This document shows, one piece after another, positions 23,604-32,724 of a DNA stretch of 64,000 nucleotides (its first letter is position 1; every line of letters begins with the position of its first letter). The notes below the pieces were generated by a model, which did no database searches, was not told the DNA's origin, and saw only the letters and a program-made list of their open reading frames with translations. The translations under genes were made by a program, and so were the position numbers. Source of the stretch: CAZMGV01 sp964565925 (GTDB taxonomy: Bacteria; JAGRBM01; JAHCIT01); NCBI GenBank assembly GCA_964565925.1, contig CAZMGV010000019.1, positions 1 through 64,000 on the forward strand, in the 5' to 3' direction.

Positions 23604-24512
23604 TTACTCACCCACATGCCGCCGGAAGAACTTCACGACTTCGCGGTACGAATCAATCGTATGCTGGGGGTTGCTCCGGGACTGGTAATTAAAGCCGTGC
23701 CCGGCTCCGGCATAGATCTTAAGCTCCACCGGAACGCCCTGCTTTTCGAGCAGCTTGCGCATCCGCACACTCTGCTGGACCGGCACGAGGTTATCCGAGT
23801 CGCCGTGGATGAGGAACACCGGCACATCCGTCCACGGCAGCTCTTTCATCGCCCCGTGGCTGCCGATGAGATCCACCACGTCACCTCCTTGGCTGATCGT
23901 GCGCAGGAATCCGCGCACCCACGGGGATTCCACCCGCCGGTAAATATCGAGGTCGTAGGGGCCGTAAAAGCTCACCACGGCTTTGGGCCGGATGGTCCCC
24001 GGCAAGAGCCCGGGGAACTCCTGCAGGAGTCGCATGGTGAGGTGTGCACCAGCAGATTCGCCGACAATGGCGTACCGGGAGGTATCGAGATTCCATCGCG
24101 ACCCCGAATGGAGGGTGAACTGGAGGGCCTTCTTCACGTCGTCCAGCTGTTCGTGCAGGCCATGCCCCGGAGCCAGCCGGTAACCGGCCGTGACGACAGC
24201 AATCCCGCGGCTCGCCAGCACGCGACCCATGATCGTGCCGACCTTGCGGTCGCCCAGCACCCAGGCTCCGCCGTGAATGAAATAAACGAACGGCAGCGGC
24301 CGGGAGTGGTCGATCCGGCGCGGCAGGTAGACGTCGATGCACTGCTTGCCGCCCCGGTGCGTGTAGGGAATATCCCGTACGACCCGGACGTCTTCGTTTC
24401 CGGGCAGCCAGCCGAACCGGTGGGCGTTGGCGGCGATGAGCGTAAGCCCCTTGCCGAGATTCCGGGCGCCTCTGGCCAGTACACGGTGCTGAAGCGGTAG
24501 CGGGTGTGCCAT
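23604..24512 (-). CDS. Alpha/beta hydrolase, hormone-sensitive-lipase/esterase family
   Basis: Carboxylesterase-type serine hydrolase. The oxyanion hole motif is FIHGGAW (about 78-84), the nucleophile is in VGESAGAHL, the acid is in GDSDNLVP and the histidine in GAGHGFNY. The YRLAPG block near 114 is typical of the HSL/BD-FAE group. ATG at 24512 is used (TTG at 24518 is in frame just before it). At 302 residues it is normal length, with no signal peptide, so cytoplasmic. Likely acts on short to medium acyl esters. Confidence 0.88.
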   Translation of the reverse strand: MAHPLPLQHRVLARGARNLGKGLTLIAANAHRFGWLPGNEDVRVVRDIPYTHRGGKQCIDVYLPRRIDHSRPLPFVYFIHGGAWVLGDRKVGTIMGRVLASRGIAVVTAGYRLAPGHGLHEQLDDVKKALQFTLHSGSRWNLDTSRYAIVGESAGAHLTMRLLQEFPGLLPGTIRPKAVVSFYGPYDLDIYRRVESPWVRGFLRTISQGGDVVDLIGSHGAMKELPWTDVPVFLIHGDSDNLVPVQQSVRMRKLLEKQGVPVELKIYAGAGHGFNYQSRSNPQHTIDSYREVVKFFRRHVGE

Positions 24513-24552
24513 AGCCAACTTTATACCACATTGATAAAAACGGTATGTCGGC

Positions 24553-25320
24553 TTAGTCGATCGCCAGGATCATCCCCAGATGGTCCGACACCTGGACGTC
24601 GGCCGGAGTGTCCAGAATACGGATGTCCTTGATCCGGGGAAGCATGGCGTCGTTGGCAAAGGCGAAGTCATAGCGCGCGGCGGGCTTGTCGGCCGGGAAG
24701 GTGAACCCGTTGGCGGCCGGTTCGCGCTCCCGGTACACATCGTGCCAGCCGGCCGCGAGAAACTGCGCCATCGCTTTGGGCGGAACCTTGTCCTGCAGCC
24801 AGTATGGGGACTCCTTGCCGGCAGTGATTTCGCCGATCCGCCGCTCGCCCCCCTGATCCCCCAGCCGGTCTTCCGCCCGGAGCGCGTTCATGTCACCGAC
24901 GATGAGCGCTGGGCGTCCTGTCTCCATCGCCGCCGCGTCGAGGATGAGCGTCACTTCCGCCTTCCGACGGCCCTCGCCCTTGGGATTCAGATGCACTGTA
25001 TAGAGATCGAATGGCTCGTGACCCGGGCGGGTGATCGTCACACGACAGGCACCATGAAAAAACAGCCCGGTGCCGATGACCGCTTGCCGGGATATCCAGC
25101 CTTTGGGGGCGAATACCGCGAGATCCAGACCGCTCGGGTTGTTGGCTATATACATTTCCTTGCCGAAGGCCTGGGCGAACTGCTCTCCCCGTCCTGAAGC
25201 CCAGCCGTCGGCTTCCACAAAGGCCACCACGTCAGGTTCGAGTTCCCGCACCCGGTTCAGCAAACGGCCCAGACGGGCCTCGTCCGCTTTCAGCAGAATA
25301 TTAAGAAAATAGAGCCTCAA
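24553..25320 (-). CDS. Endonuclease/exonuclease/phosphatase (EEP) superfamily hydrolase
   Basis: The motif series of the DNase I-like fold is present: ELEPDVVAFVE (metal-binding Glu), LYTVHLNP, VGDMNAL (catalytic Asp/Asn), YDFAFAN, and SDHLGM at the C-terminus (catalytic His). The start is TTG at 25320, giving MRLYFLNIL, the usual first strand. Bacterial members cleave DNA, RNA or phospholipid or inositol phosphates, and specificity cannot be read here. It lies divergent from rpmF. Confidence 0.85.
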   Translation of the reverse strand: MRLYFLNILLKADEARLGRLLNRVRELEPDVVAFVEADGWASGRGEQFAQAFGKEMYIANNPSGLDLAVFAPKGWISRQAVIGTGLFFHGACRVTITRPGHEPFDLYTVHLNPKGEGRRKAEVTLILDAAAMETGRPALIVGDMNALRAEDRLGDQGGERRIGEITAGKESPYWLQDKVPPKAMAQFLAAGWHDVYREREPAANGFTFPADKPAARYDFAFANDAMLPRIKDIRILDTPADVQVSDHLGMILAID

Positions 25321-25466
25321 ACCGGGATTCCTGTGTCCTTCCCCCGACTACCGTCTGCTACTGTAGAGGGTTCCGGAAAGGTCCGAAATAGCCCCTTGAT
25401 TTACCCCTCCCTACGGATTACCAAGGGCGGCCCAGTGCGCCGCTTTGGGCGCAGGAGGTTCTGGCA

Positions 25467-25646
25467 ATGGGTGTTCCGAAACGTAAACCTGGCAAGTCTG
25501 ACCGCAAGTCCCGCCGCGCTCAGGACCGTATCGGTCCGCCGGCCAAGTACCAGTGCCCGAACTGCATGGAAGTGACCGCCCCCCACCGGGCGTGCATGCA
25601 CTGCGGCTACTATAAGGGCCGTAAGATCCTGAATATCGGCGAATAA
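25467..25646 (+). CDS. rpmF: 50S ribosomal protein L32
   Basis: 59 residues: MGVPKRKPGKSDRKSRRAQD at the N-terminus is the standard L32 start, and the CPNC...CMHC zinc ribbon follows at about residues 31-46. AGGAGG lies eight bases upstream of the ATG. In many bacteria rpmF leads into plsX-fabH; here it is followed by its own terminator and then rpiB. Confidence 0.95.
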   Translation: MGVPKRKPGKSDRKSRRAQDRIGPPAKYQCPNCMEVTAPHRACMHCGYYKGRKILNIGE

Positions 25647-25682
25647 GCTCCGGTAGCTGCGCTACCAGAGGTTATCCACAGG

Positions 25683-25723
25683 ACCCGCTGGCCTCCTCCG
25701 AGGCGAGCGGGTTCGTCCTTTTT
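25683..25723 (+). terminator. Rho-independent terminator after rpmF
   Basis: Stem ACCCGCT-G-GCCTC, loop CTCC, GAGGC-G-AGCGGGT (25683-25712), followed by TCGTCCTTTTT. It separates rpmF from the rpiB operon. Confidence 0.85.
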
Positions 25724-25767
25724 CACGTCACTTGCCCCCACACTCCCTGCGGGATATTTGAACACCC

Positions 25768-26214
25768 ATGAAAATCGCCGTCGGAGCGGATCACGCCGGT
25801 TACCAGTTAAAGGCCGAACTCGTGGAGCGCCTCAAAAAGGCGGGGCATGAGGTCACCGACCACGGTACCCTGAACGGGGAGTCGGTGGACTACCCCGACT
25901 TCGCCGCCAGAGTCTGCAGCGATGTGAAGAACGGAAAGGCCGAGCGGGGGCTGCTTGTCTGCGGCACCGGTCAGGGAATGGCCATGACGGCCAACCGGTA
26001 CAAGGATATTCGCGCGGCAGTCTGCGCCGACACATTTTCGGCCCGGGCCACCCGCAATCACAACGACGCCAACGTGCTGTGCATCGGCGCACGCGTCGTG
26101 GGCGCGGGACTCGCCGGAGAGATCGTCGACGCCTTCATGGACGCGAAGTTCGAGGGGGGGCGTCACCAGAAACGAATCGACAAGATCAACGGCAATACCG
26201 GCGGCGGCGGTTAA
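25768..26214 (+). CDS. rpiB: Ribose 5-phosphate isomerase B
   Basis: Interconverts ribose 5-phosphate and ribulose 5-phosphate. The N-terminus MKIAVGADHAGYQLK carries Asp/His of the active site; VDYPDFA and LLVCGTGQGMAMTANR (Cys catalytic base and anion-binding loop) follow, then NHNDANVLCIGARV and GGRHQKRIDKI near the end. At 148 residues it is typical, with a short glycine tail. It opens the rpiB-glyA-comEB-nrdR run. Confidence 0.94.
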   Translation: MKIAVGADHAGYQLKAELVERLKKAGHEVTDHGTLNGESVDYPDFAARVCSDVKNGKAERGLLVCGTGQGMAMTANRYKDIRAAVCADTFSARATRNHNDANVLCIGARVVGAGLAGEIVDAFMDAKFEGGRHQKRIDKINGNTGGGG

Positions 26215-26338
26215 AAGGTTAACAGCGACGGGGCTTCACGGCAGTAACAGGTTTCCCCGGCGGCATGAATCAGTTAGTGAACTAAATCCCGCGGGCAGCC
26301 CAGAGGGCAGAGCCCGGCATGAGAAGGGGTCCCACACG

Positions 26339-27637
26339 ATGTCCACGAGCGTTGCAGCCAAGACTATTTCATCCGCCAAGAGCGCCCTGGTGGGCGACGA
26401 GGCCCAGCTCAAGCGGCAGGACCCGGAAATCTGGCAGACGCTGTCGGACGAACTGGAACGCCAGCAGAGTCAGCTCGAGATGATCGCGTCGGAGAACTTC
26501 ACCTCTCCGGCCGTCATGGCGGCGGTGTCGTCGGTACTGACTAACAAATACGCCGAAGGCTACCCGGGCAAGCGCTACTATGGCGGCTGCGAAGTGGTGG
26601 ATGTCACCGAAACGCTCGCCATCGAGCGCGCCAAGAAACTGTTCAACTGCGCCTATGCGAACGTGCAGCCGCACTCGGGCTCGTCCGCGAACATGGAAGC
26701 CTACGCCGCGCTCATCAGCCCCGGCGACACCATTATGGGGCAGGATCTCTCCCACGGCGGGCACCTCACCCACGGATCGCCGGTGAACTTCTCCGGCTCG
26801 CTCTACAAAGTCGTGTCGTACCAGCTCAGCCCCGAAACGCAGCGGCTCGACTACGACATGATTCTGAAGGCCGCGAAAGAGCACAAGCCGAAGCTGATTA
26901 TCGCCGGTGCCTCCGCCTATGCGCGGCTCATCGACTTTGAACGGTTCAGGAAGATCGCCGACGAAGTGGGCGCCTACTTGCTCGCAGACATCGCCCATGT
27001 GGCGGGACTCGTGGTGACGGGCCAGCACCCGCACCCCTTCCCCCACTGCCATGTCGTGACGACGACGACCCACAAGACGCTGCGCGGACCCCGCGGCGGG
27101 CTGATTCTCACGAACGACGAGGCGATCGCGAAGAAGATCAACTCCAAGGTGTTTCCCGGCAACCAGGGCGGTCCGCTTATGCACGTCGTCGCGGGCAAGG
27201 CGGTGGCGTTCAAGGAAGCGCTGGAACCGTCGTTCACCGACTACGCCAGGCAGATCATCAAAAACTGCCAGACGCTGGCGAAAGTGCTTGTCTCACGCGG
27301 CATTGATCTCGTCTCCGGCGGCACGGACAACCACCTGTTGCTGGTCGATCTTTCCAAGCGCGACGTGACCGGCAAGGACGTGGAAGACGCGCTCGGCCAC
27401 GCCGGTATCACGGTGAACAAAAACACCGTGCCCTACGAGAAACGCTCGCCGTTCGTCACCTCGGGGGTCCGTATCGGCACCGCCGCGCTCACGACTCGCG
27501 GCATGAAGGAACCGGAGATGGAAAAGATCGCCGGCTGGATCGCCGACACTATCGAGCACACAAAGGACGAGAATAAGCTCGCCCAGATCCGCGAACAGGT
27601 GCTGGAACTGGCCCGCAAATTCCCGCTGTACCGATAA
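26339..27637 (+). CDS. glyA: Serine hydroxymethyltransferase
   Basis: A PLP enzyme that interconverts serine and glycine, charging tetrahydrofolate with a C1 unit. Family landmarks: QLEMIASENFTS, TNKYAEGYPGKRYYGG, PHSGSSANMEAY, and TTTTHKTLRGPRGG with the PLP lysine. FPGNQGGPLMH follows, then VRIGTAALTTRGM at the C-terminus. At 432 residues it is slightly long because of a 25-residue Ser/Ala-rich N-terminal extension. It sits nine bases ahead of comEB. Confidence 0.96.
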   Translation: MSTSVAAKTISSAKSALVGDEAQLKRQDPEIWQTLSDELERQQSQLEMIASENFTSPAVMAAVSSVLTNKYAEGYPGKRYYGGCEVVDVTETLAIERAKKLFNCAYANVQPHSGSSANMEAYAALISPGDTIMGQDLSHGGHLTHGSPVNFSGSLYKVVSYQLSPETQRLDYDMILKAAKEHKPKLIIAGASAYARLIDFERFRKIADEVGAYLLADIAHVAGLVVTGQHPHPFPHCHVVTTTTHKTLRGPRGGLILTNDEAIAKKINSKVFPGNQGGPLMHVVAGKAVAFKEALEPSFTDYARQIIKNCQTLAKVLVSRGIDLVSGGTDNHLLLVDLSKRDVTGKDVEDALGHAGITVNKNTVPYEKRSPFVTSGVRIGTAALTTRGMKEPEMEKIAGWIADTIEHTKDENKLAQIREQVLELARKFPLYR

Positions 27638-27646
27638 CCGGAACCA

Positions 27647-28222
27647 ATGGAAACGAAACTGCGCAACACTCACGACCGTCCTGACTGGGACGAATATTTC
27701 ATGGACATGGTCCATGTAGTGAAGAACCGCTCGACTTGTATCCGCCGGGCCGTGGGCGCGGTGATCGTGAAGGACAAGCAGGTGCTGGCGACCGGCTATA
27801 ACGGCCAGCCCAAGGGCGCGGCCCATGCGGCTGACGTGGGTTGCCTGCGCGAGCGGCTCGGCGTGCCGTCAGGCGAACGGCATGAACTCTGCCGCGGACT
27901 CCATGCGGAACAGAACGCCATTATCCAGGCGGCCTATCATGGCGTCGCCATTGCCGGTGCGGAAGTGTACTGCACGACCAAGCCCTGCATCATCTGCGCG
28001 AAGATGCTCATCAACGCGGGAATCCAGCGGGTGATCTACGAAGAGTATTACGATGATCCGCTGGCCGACGAGCTGGCGGCCGAGTGCGGTATCCAGATGA
28101 TCCAGTACGTCCCGAAAGACGCACGCAAGGATACGCCCGCACCGGTCATGAAAGAGAAGTCCGGGGTACCGGCCTTCGTACCTGGCCTCACCCACAAGGG
28201 CGACGCCGAACCGGGCAGATAA
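27647..28222 (+). CDS. comEB: dCMP deaminase (ComEB-like)
   Basis: A zinc deaminase that converts dCMP to dUMP to supply dTTP synthesis. The zinc site is complete: HAEQNA (His86, catalytic Glu88) and KPCIICAKM (Cys114, Cys117). The N-terminal RPDWDEYFMDMVHVVKNRST is typical of dCMP deaminases rather than tRNA deaminases. The 40-residue C-terminal extension is Lys/Pro-rich and unassigned. Placed between glyA and nrdR, it belongs to a nucleotide-precursor group. Confidence 0.93.
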   Translation: METKLRNTHDRPDWDEYFMDMVHVVKNRSTCIRRAVGAVIVKDKQVLATGYNGQPKGAAHAADVGCLRERLGVPSGERHELCRGLHAEQNAIIQAAYHGVAIAGAEVYCTTKPCIICAKMLINAGIQRVIYEEYYDDPLADELAAECGIQMIQYVPKDARKDTPAPVMKEKSGVPAFVPGLTHKGDAEPGR

Positions 28223-28225
28223 ACC

Positions 28226-28681
28226 GTGAAGTGTCCCTTCTGCGGCCATCTCGACACCGCCGTTGTCGACTCCCGGGAAACCCCCGATCAGAAACAGGTG
28301 CGCCGCCGCCGCGAGTGCAAGTCGTGCAGCGAGCGGTTCACGACCTACGAGACCGTCGAAGAAGTCCTCCCGCAGGTGGTCAAGAAAGACGGCCGCCGCG
28401 AGCCGTGGGATCGCCACAAACTCCATATCGGCCTGCGCCGGGCCTGCGAAAAGCGGCCCGTCTCCGAGCAGCAGATCGAAGACGCCTTAAGGCGCGTGGA
28501 AGAGAAGCTGTTCGAGAGAAATCCCCGCGAAGTGAAGTCGCAGGATATCGGCGCGGCGCTGATCGACGAACTTCAGGCGCTAGACCCCATCGCCTACCTG
28601 CGGTTCGCCAGCGTCTATCGGGAGTTCGACGACCCGCGCCAGTTCGTCGAAGAGGTCAACAAGCTGCTGGGGCGCAAATAG
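28226..28681 (+). CDS. nrdR: Transcriptional repressor NrdR
   Basis: A zinc-ribbon/ATP-cone repressor of ribonucleotide reductase genes. The zinc cysteines are CPFC (Cys3, Cys6) and CKSC (Cys31, Cys34). RRRRECKSCSERFTTYE is the conserved end of the ribbon, and the ATP cone follows (VVKKDGRREPWDRHKL... and LDPIAYLRFASVYREF). The start is GTG at 28226, four bases after the comEB stop. At 151 residues it is typical. Its NrdR boxes would be at nrd genes outside this window. Confidence 0.96.
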   Translation: MKCPFCGHLDTAVVDSRETPDQKQVRRRRECKSCSERFTTYETVEEVLPQVVKKDGRREPWDRHKLHIGLRRACEKRPVSEQQIEDALRRVEEKLFERNPREVKSQDIGAALIDELQALDPIAYLRFASVYREFDDPRQFVEEVNKLLGRK

Positions 28682-28696
28682 CCTTCAAGTTAAAGG

Positions 28697-29155
28697 TTAC
28701 GCCGCCGGCGGCAGATAGCCCATTCTACGCGCCGCCTCGACCACCTTGCCCGGCAGTTTCCAGACCCGGCCATCCAGCAGCGGCATTTTGAACTCGGTAT
28801 ACGCGTAACCCCACATCTTCCTGTCGGCGATCCATTCGAGATCGCGCCACGGAATGAGCAACGGCTCGTGAAACGAGCCGAACGGCCGCTGCACAGCGAT
28901 ATACAGCCCCCGGTCGCTCACGACAAACCGGATACAGTTGTTGTAACCGCCCATTTTGAACGTCCCCATGCTCCGCCAGCGGAACACCTCGCCCGGGGGT
29001 TCGCGCCCGGCGGTATATTTAACGGCGAGGGTCAGCCAGCCGCTCATCCGGGCCGCCAGATAAAACGTCAGCGTCCACGTCAGCGGGATGAAGACGAAGG
29101 GGATTGCGAGCGACAGGTAGCAGAGAAACGAGCGGGAGGTTTCCACAGAGTCCAT
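28697..29155 (-). CDS. Membrane-anchored protein of unknown function
   Basis: 152 residues with a hydrophobic N-terminal region (LCYLSLAIPFVFIPLTWTLTFYLAA, about 11-35) likely spanning the membrane. The soluble part, with IRFVVSDRGLYIAVQRPFGSFHEPLLIPWRDLEWI, looks like a small PH-like or YcxB-type strand-rich domain. I cannot name a family. It starts one base after the P-type ATPase stop, so both are co-transcribed. Confidence 0.6.
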   Translation of the reverse strand: MDSVETSRSFLCYLSLAIPFVFIPLTWTLTFYLAARMSGWLTLAVKYTAGREPPGEVFRWRSMGTFKMGGYNNCIRFVVSDRGLYIAVQRPFGSFHEPLLIPWRDLEWIADRKMWGYAYTEFKMPLLDGRVWKLPGKVVEAARRMGYLPPAA

Positions 29156-29156
29156 T

Positions 29157-31580
29157 CTACTTCCCGGCGGTTCCAGAAACGACCGGCGGCGTAAACCATC
29201 TCCGCAGCAGCTTGAAGATTTCCAGAACGGTCACCGGGATGAGGCCGAGGGCGAGCGCGGTCAGCCCCTCCGCGGCGGTCAGGTGCGTAAGCCCGAACAG
29301 TCCGCGCGTGAACGGCACATGATGGATTCCGAGCTGGATACATGACGACAGCAGGATCACGGCGACCAGCCGGAGGTTACTGAACGCGCCGACCTCCCAG
29401 TAGGTATGAACGACGCTGCGGGCGGTGAACGCACGGAACAGTTCGCAGAACACCATCACGGAAAAGGCCATCGTGCGGGCCGGCTGCAGTCCTTCAGCAT
29501 GGAGCGTATGCACATACACACCCAGCACGAGGGCCGCCTCCAGGGCGCCGACCAGAACGACATAAGCCCACTGCCTCTGTCCCAGAATCGGTTCGGCGGG
29601 GCTGCGCGGCGGACGCTCCAGCAGCCCGCTTTCGGCCGGGTCCATGACCAGCGCCAGCGCCGGAAGCCCGTCCGTCACCAGGTTAATCCAGAGGATCTGG
29701 AGCGGCAGCAGCGGGAGCGGGAGCCCCATCAGCGAGGCGCAGAGCATCAGCGTCAGCTCTCCGGCGTTCCCGGCCAGCAGGTACACCAGGGTCTTGCGGA
29801 TATTCTCGTAGATCCCCCGCCCCTCCTGGATGGCGGCAACGATGCTCGCGAAATTATCATCGAGCAGGATCATGTCGGACGCCTCGCGGGCTACCTCGGT
29901 ACCGGCCTTACCCATGGCGATTCCGATGTGCGCTTCCTTGAGAGCCGGTGCGTCATTCACTCCGTCGCCCGTCATGGCGACGATGTGACCCTGTTCTTTC
30001 AGCCGGCGGACGATCGTGAGCTTTTCCTCCGGCGTCACCCGTGCGTGGACGTGCTCATGTTCCGAATGGCCGTCGCGGATGATCCCCAGTTCGGCCGCGA
30101 TGGTCCTTGCCGTTACCGGATGGTCACCCGTGATCATGACCGTGTGGATACCAGCCCGGTGCGCCTGTTCCACGGCCCGGATCGCCTCCGGTCTCGGCGG
30201 GTCGGCGATACCGACCACACCGAGGAGCGAGAGGTTTTTCTCTTCGTAATCGCTGCCCGTGGCGACCCCGATCACCCGAAGGCCCTTTTCGGCCATCTGG
30301 GCGGCCGCCTCCTTTACACCCGGGAGCGAATGCGAGCAGACCTCCAGCAGGGATTCGAGGGCGCCCTTCACATAGAGCACCTCGTCGCCGCGCCAGATCG
30401 ACATCCGCTTGCGGACTGAATCGAACGGGTTCTCCATGACCCTCGGGATGACATTCTCAATCTCCTCGCGGCGGACGCCGAGCCGGGCGGCTTCCACCAG
30501 CAGGGCAATTTCCGTCGTATCGCCCCGGCCCGAGAGGCCTGTGCCGTCCAGTTCGGCGTCGGAGCAGGCGGCGGCCGCGAAAAGGAGCGCCTTGGGGTCG
30601 GGAGACCAGACTTCACGGACGGTCATCACCCCGGTGGTCAGCGTGCCGGTCTTGTCGGTGCAGATCACCGTGGCGCACCCGAGGGTTTCCACGGCGGGCA
30701 GCCTGCGGACCAGAACATTCCGCTCCACCATCCGCTGCACACCGACGGCCAGCGCGATGGTGACGATCGCCGGCAGCCCCTCCGGAACGGCCGCGATCGC
30801 CAGCGACACCGACGACATGAGCACTTCCATCGGCGGCGATCCGCGCCATAGACCCAGCAGTGCGACAACCGTCACGATTCCCAGGCAGGCCACAAGCAGT
30901 GACCGCCCCACCTGTTCGAGCCGGTCCTGGAGCGGGGTCCGGGTGTCTCCGGTTTCGGCCAGCAGTGCGGCGATCCTGCCCAGCTCCGTCCGCATGCCGG
31001 TGGCCGTAACGACGGCGCGGCCGGTGCCGTTCGTGACGACAGTCCCGAGAAATACCCGGTTGCGCTGTTCGGCGAGCGGCGTGCCGGCAGGAATATCGTC
31101 CGTGCTTTTCTCAACCGGAGCACTCTCGCCCGTGAGCGCCGCCTCGCCGGTCTGAAGGGAACGGGCGGCCACGAGCGTTGCGTCAGCGGCTACGAGGTCT
31201 CCCGCTTCGACAATCAGCAGGTCGCCGGGGGCCACTTCAGCCGACGGTACCGATACCGTTTTCCCGTCGCGGACGACCCTTGCCAGGGGGGCGGCCATCG
31301 AGCGTAGCGCCTTGATTGCCTGCTCCGCGCGGTACTCCTGCAGGAACCCGACGATTCCGTTGATCAGGACGATCACCCCGATGGCGACCGCCTCGACCGT
31401 TTCACCGATCATGAAGGCGACGCCACAGGCAACAATCAGCAGGATGACCGTAAGGCCGGTGAACTGCCGGGCGAGCTGCACGATGGCGCCCGGTCCTTCC
31501 TTGCGGACCAGTTCGTTGCGGCCGTTCTCGGACAGCCGCCGTGCGGCATCTTCCGAGGTCAGTCCCTGCGGATCAGGCAT
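29157..31580 (-). CDS. P-type cation ATPase, Ca2+-type (P2)
   Basis: An ATP-driven cation exporter of the inner membrane. DKTGTLT holds the phosphorylated Asp, GDGVNDAPALKEAHIGIAMG is the hinge motif, and LTGESAPVEKS is the actuator TGES. Specificity hints: the TM4 motif VPEGLPAIVTIALA and NLVTDGLPALALVMDP in TM6 match Ca2+/Mn2+ (SERCA-like) pumps rather than heavy-metal P1B types. The N-terminal cation-ATPase domain and about ten membrane segments are present. At 807 residues it is short for the class. No cytosolic metal-binding CxxC is seen. Confidence 0.92.
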   Translation of the reverse strand: MPDPQGLTSEDAARRLSENGRNELVRKEGPGAIVQLARQFTGLTVILLIVACGVAFMIGETVEAVAIGVIVLINGIVGFLQEYRAEQAIKALRSMAAPLARVVRDGKTVSVPSAEVAPGDLLIVEAGDLVAADATLVAARSLQTGEAALTGESAPVEKSTDDIPAGTPLAEQRNRVFLGTVVTNGTGRAVVTATGMRTELGRIAALLAETGDTRTPLQDRLEQVGRSLLVACLGIVTVVALLGLWRGSPPMEVLMSSVSLAIAAVPEGLPAIVTIALAVGVQRMVERNVLVRRLPAVETLGCATVICTDKTGTLTTGVMTVREVWSPDPKALLFAAAACSDAELDGTGLSGRGDTTEIALLVEAARLGVRREEIENVIPRVMENPFDSVRKRMSIWRGDEVLYVKGALESLLEVCSHSLPGVKEAAAQMAEKGLRVIGVATGSDYEEKNLSLLGVVGIADPPRPEAIRAVEQAHRAGIHTVMITGDHPVTARTIAAELGIIRDGHSEHEHVHARVTPEEKLTIVRRLKEQGHIVAMTGDGVNDAPALKEAHIGIAMGKAGTEVAREASDMILLDDNFASIVAAIQEGRGIYENIRKTLVYLLAGNAGELTLMLCASLMGLPLPLLPLQILWINLVTDGLPALALVMDPAESGLLERPPRSPAEPILGQRQWAYVVLVGALEAALVLGVYVHTLHAEGLQPARTMAFSVMVFCELFRAFTARSVVHTYWEVGAFSNLRLVAVILLSSCIQLGIHHVPFTRGLFGLTHLTAAEGLTALALGLIPVTVLEIFKLLRRWFTPPVVSGTAGK

Positions 31581-31666
31581 GGGTGGGCTCCAGAATCATC
31601 CCATAAAGGATAGCGCCGAAAGCCCCTTTAATTGAGGACCTGTGTCATGCCGGGATAATGGAGTTT

Positions 31667-32521
31667 TCAGGCCATCAGGATGCCGAAGACGATCTCTTCG
31701 GCCTTCTTGAGGTCGTCCGCGGTCGAATGAGAGTTGAGCCGCAGTTCGATCAGCGCACCCATGACGGCGACGATCTTGATCCGGACATATTTAATATCCG
31801 GCGGTTCGCGGTCCGGGTGCAGTTCGCGGAACGTGGGAAGCAGTATCTCCGCCATCTCGGCGCGGAACCGGTCGGCGAGCGGTTCCATGGCGCTGCCGGG
31901 GCGCAGCGCCTCGCTCACGACCACCTGCGCCATCCGCTCGATCACCGCCATGCCGCCCAGCAGGATCTGCACGAACCGGTGCAGCCGCTGGTCGGCGGGG
32001 CCCTCGCGTCCGGCTTCGCGCCGCGCCATCTCTAGAATGACCGTCAGAAACAGGTCCGAAATCGAAGCGAGCACTTCGTGTTTGTTGCGGAAGAACTGGT
32101 AGAAGGTCCGGGGCGAGACGTCGCCCGCTTTCAGGATTTCCTCGATCCGGGCCTTCTCGAATCCGTTGGTGGCGAACGTGACGGACGCGCCGCGCATAAT
32201 CCGGGCGTAGCCGGAGTTCAGGCCCACTCCTTCGGAGAGCCGGAGCAGCAGATCCAACACCGGAGCCGAGCCCCCGTCCGGCAGGCTGACCTTGACGATC
32301 TCGCTCTGCATGGAGAGGAACTTCATCACCGCCGCGGGCCCCATGGGCATGATTCCGCCAAACAGCAGGATTGCCTGGTTCTTGAGCGCCGCGAGAAATT
32401 TTTCTCCCTCATCTGCACGGGAGGGGGCGTGGTCCCGCTTGCCCGGCTTCGCCCGCCCGACGACCGACTTAAAGGTCTTGGTTATCGGGCTGGTGTACGG
32501 TTCGATGGGGTTCTTGGCCAT
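31667..32521 (-). CDS. TetR family regulator with a long N-terminal extension
   Basis: The TetR DNA-binding part begins near residue 107: ASVTFATNGFEKARIEEILK, then AGDVSPRTFYQFFRNKHEVL. About 100 residues precede it, starting MAKNPIEPYTSPITKTFKSV and including a hydrophobic-rich helical stretch. This is unusual, since most TetR proteins start within 20 residues of the helix-turn-helix. The C-terminal ligand domain is of ordinary length. It is divergent from the SCP2 gene at 32725 and probably controls that operon via the dyad at 32649. Confidence 0.82.
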   Translation of the reverse strand: MAKNPIEPYTSPITKTFKSVVGRAKPGKRDHAPSRADEGEKFLAALKNQAILLFGGIMPMGPAAVMKFLSMQSEIVKVSLPDGGSAPVLDLLLRLSEGVGLNSGYARIMRGASVTFATNGFEKARIEEILKAGDVSPRTFYQFFRNKHEVLASISDLFLTVILEMARREAGREGPADQRLHRFVQILLGGMAVIERMAQVVVSEALRPGSAMEPLADRFRAEMAEILLPTFRELHPDREPPDIKYVRIKIVAVMGALIELRLNSHSTADDLKKAEEIVFGILMA

Positions 32522-32627
32522 GTGGACTCTTTATAAGCCGTTTTTACCCTCCGGTCCATGGCGGCAGGGCTCCAGAGGCTCTCAATATGCCCGTAAACCC
32601 CTTGGCGGGGGTATAAAAACAGGGTGC

Positions 32628-32655
32628 TTGACGCGGCGCACCCAGTTAGTATAAA
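32628..32655 (+). promoter_or_regulatory. Promoter of the SCP2-led operon
   Basis: TTGACG (32628-32633) and TATAAA (32650-32655) with a 16-base spacer. The -10 box overlaps the dyad at 32649-32665, as expected for a repressible promoter. Confidence 0.65.
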
Positions 32656-32665
32656 TTGTTTATAC
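32649..32665. promoter_or_regulatory. GTATAAA-TTG-TTTATAC dyad, probable TetR operator
   Basis: Exact 7-bp inverted arms at 32649-32655 and 32659-32665. A third copy of the half-site GTATAAA is at 32611-32617. The dyad sits on the -10 box between the divergent TetR and SCP2 genes. Confidence 0.65.
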
Positions 32666-32724
32666 CATGAGCTGACGCATGAACCCCATACCGGGGTCGT
32701 GACGGCCGGCAAGAGGAGATGCAC

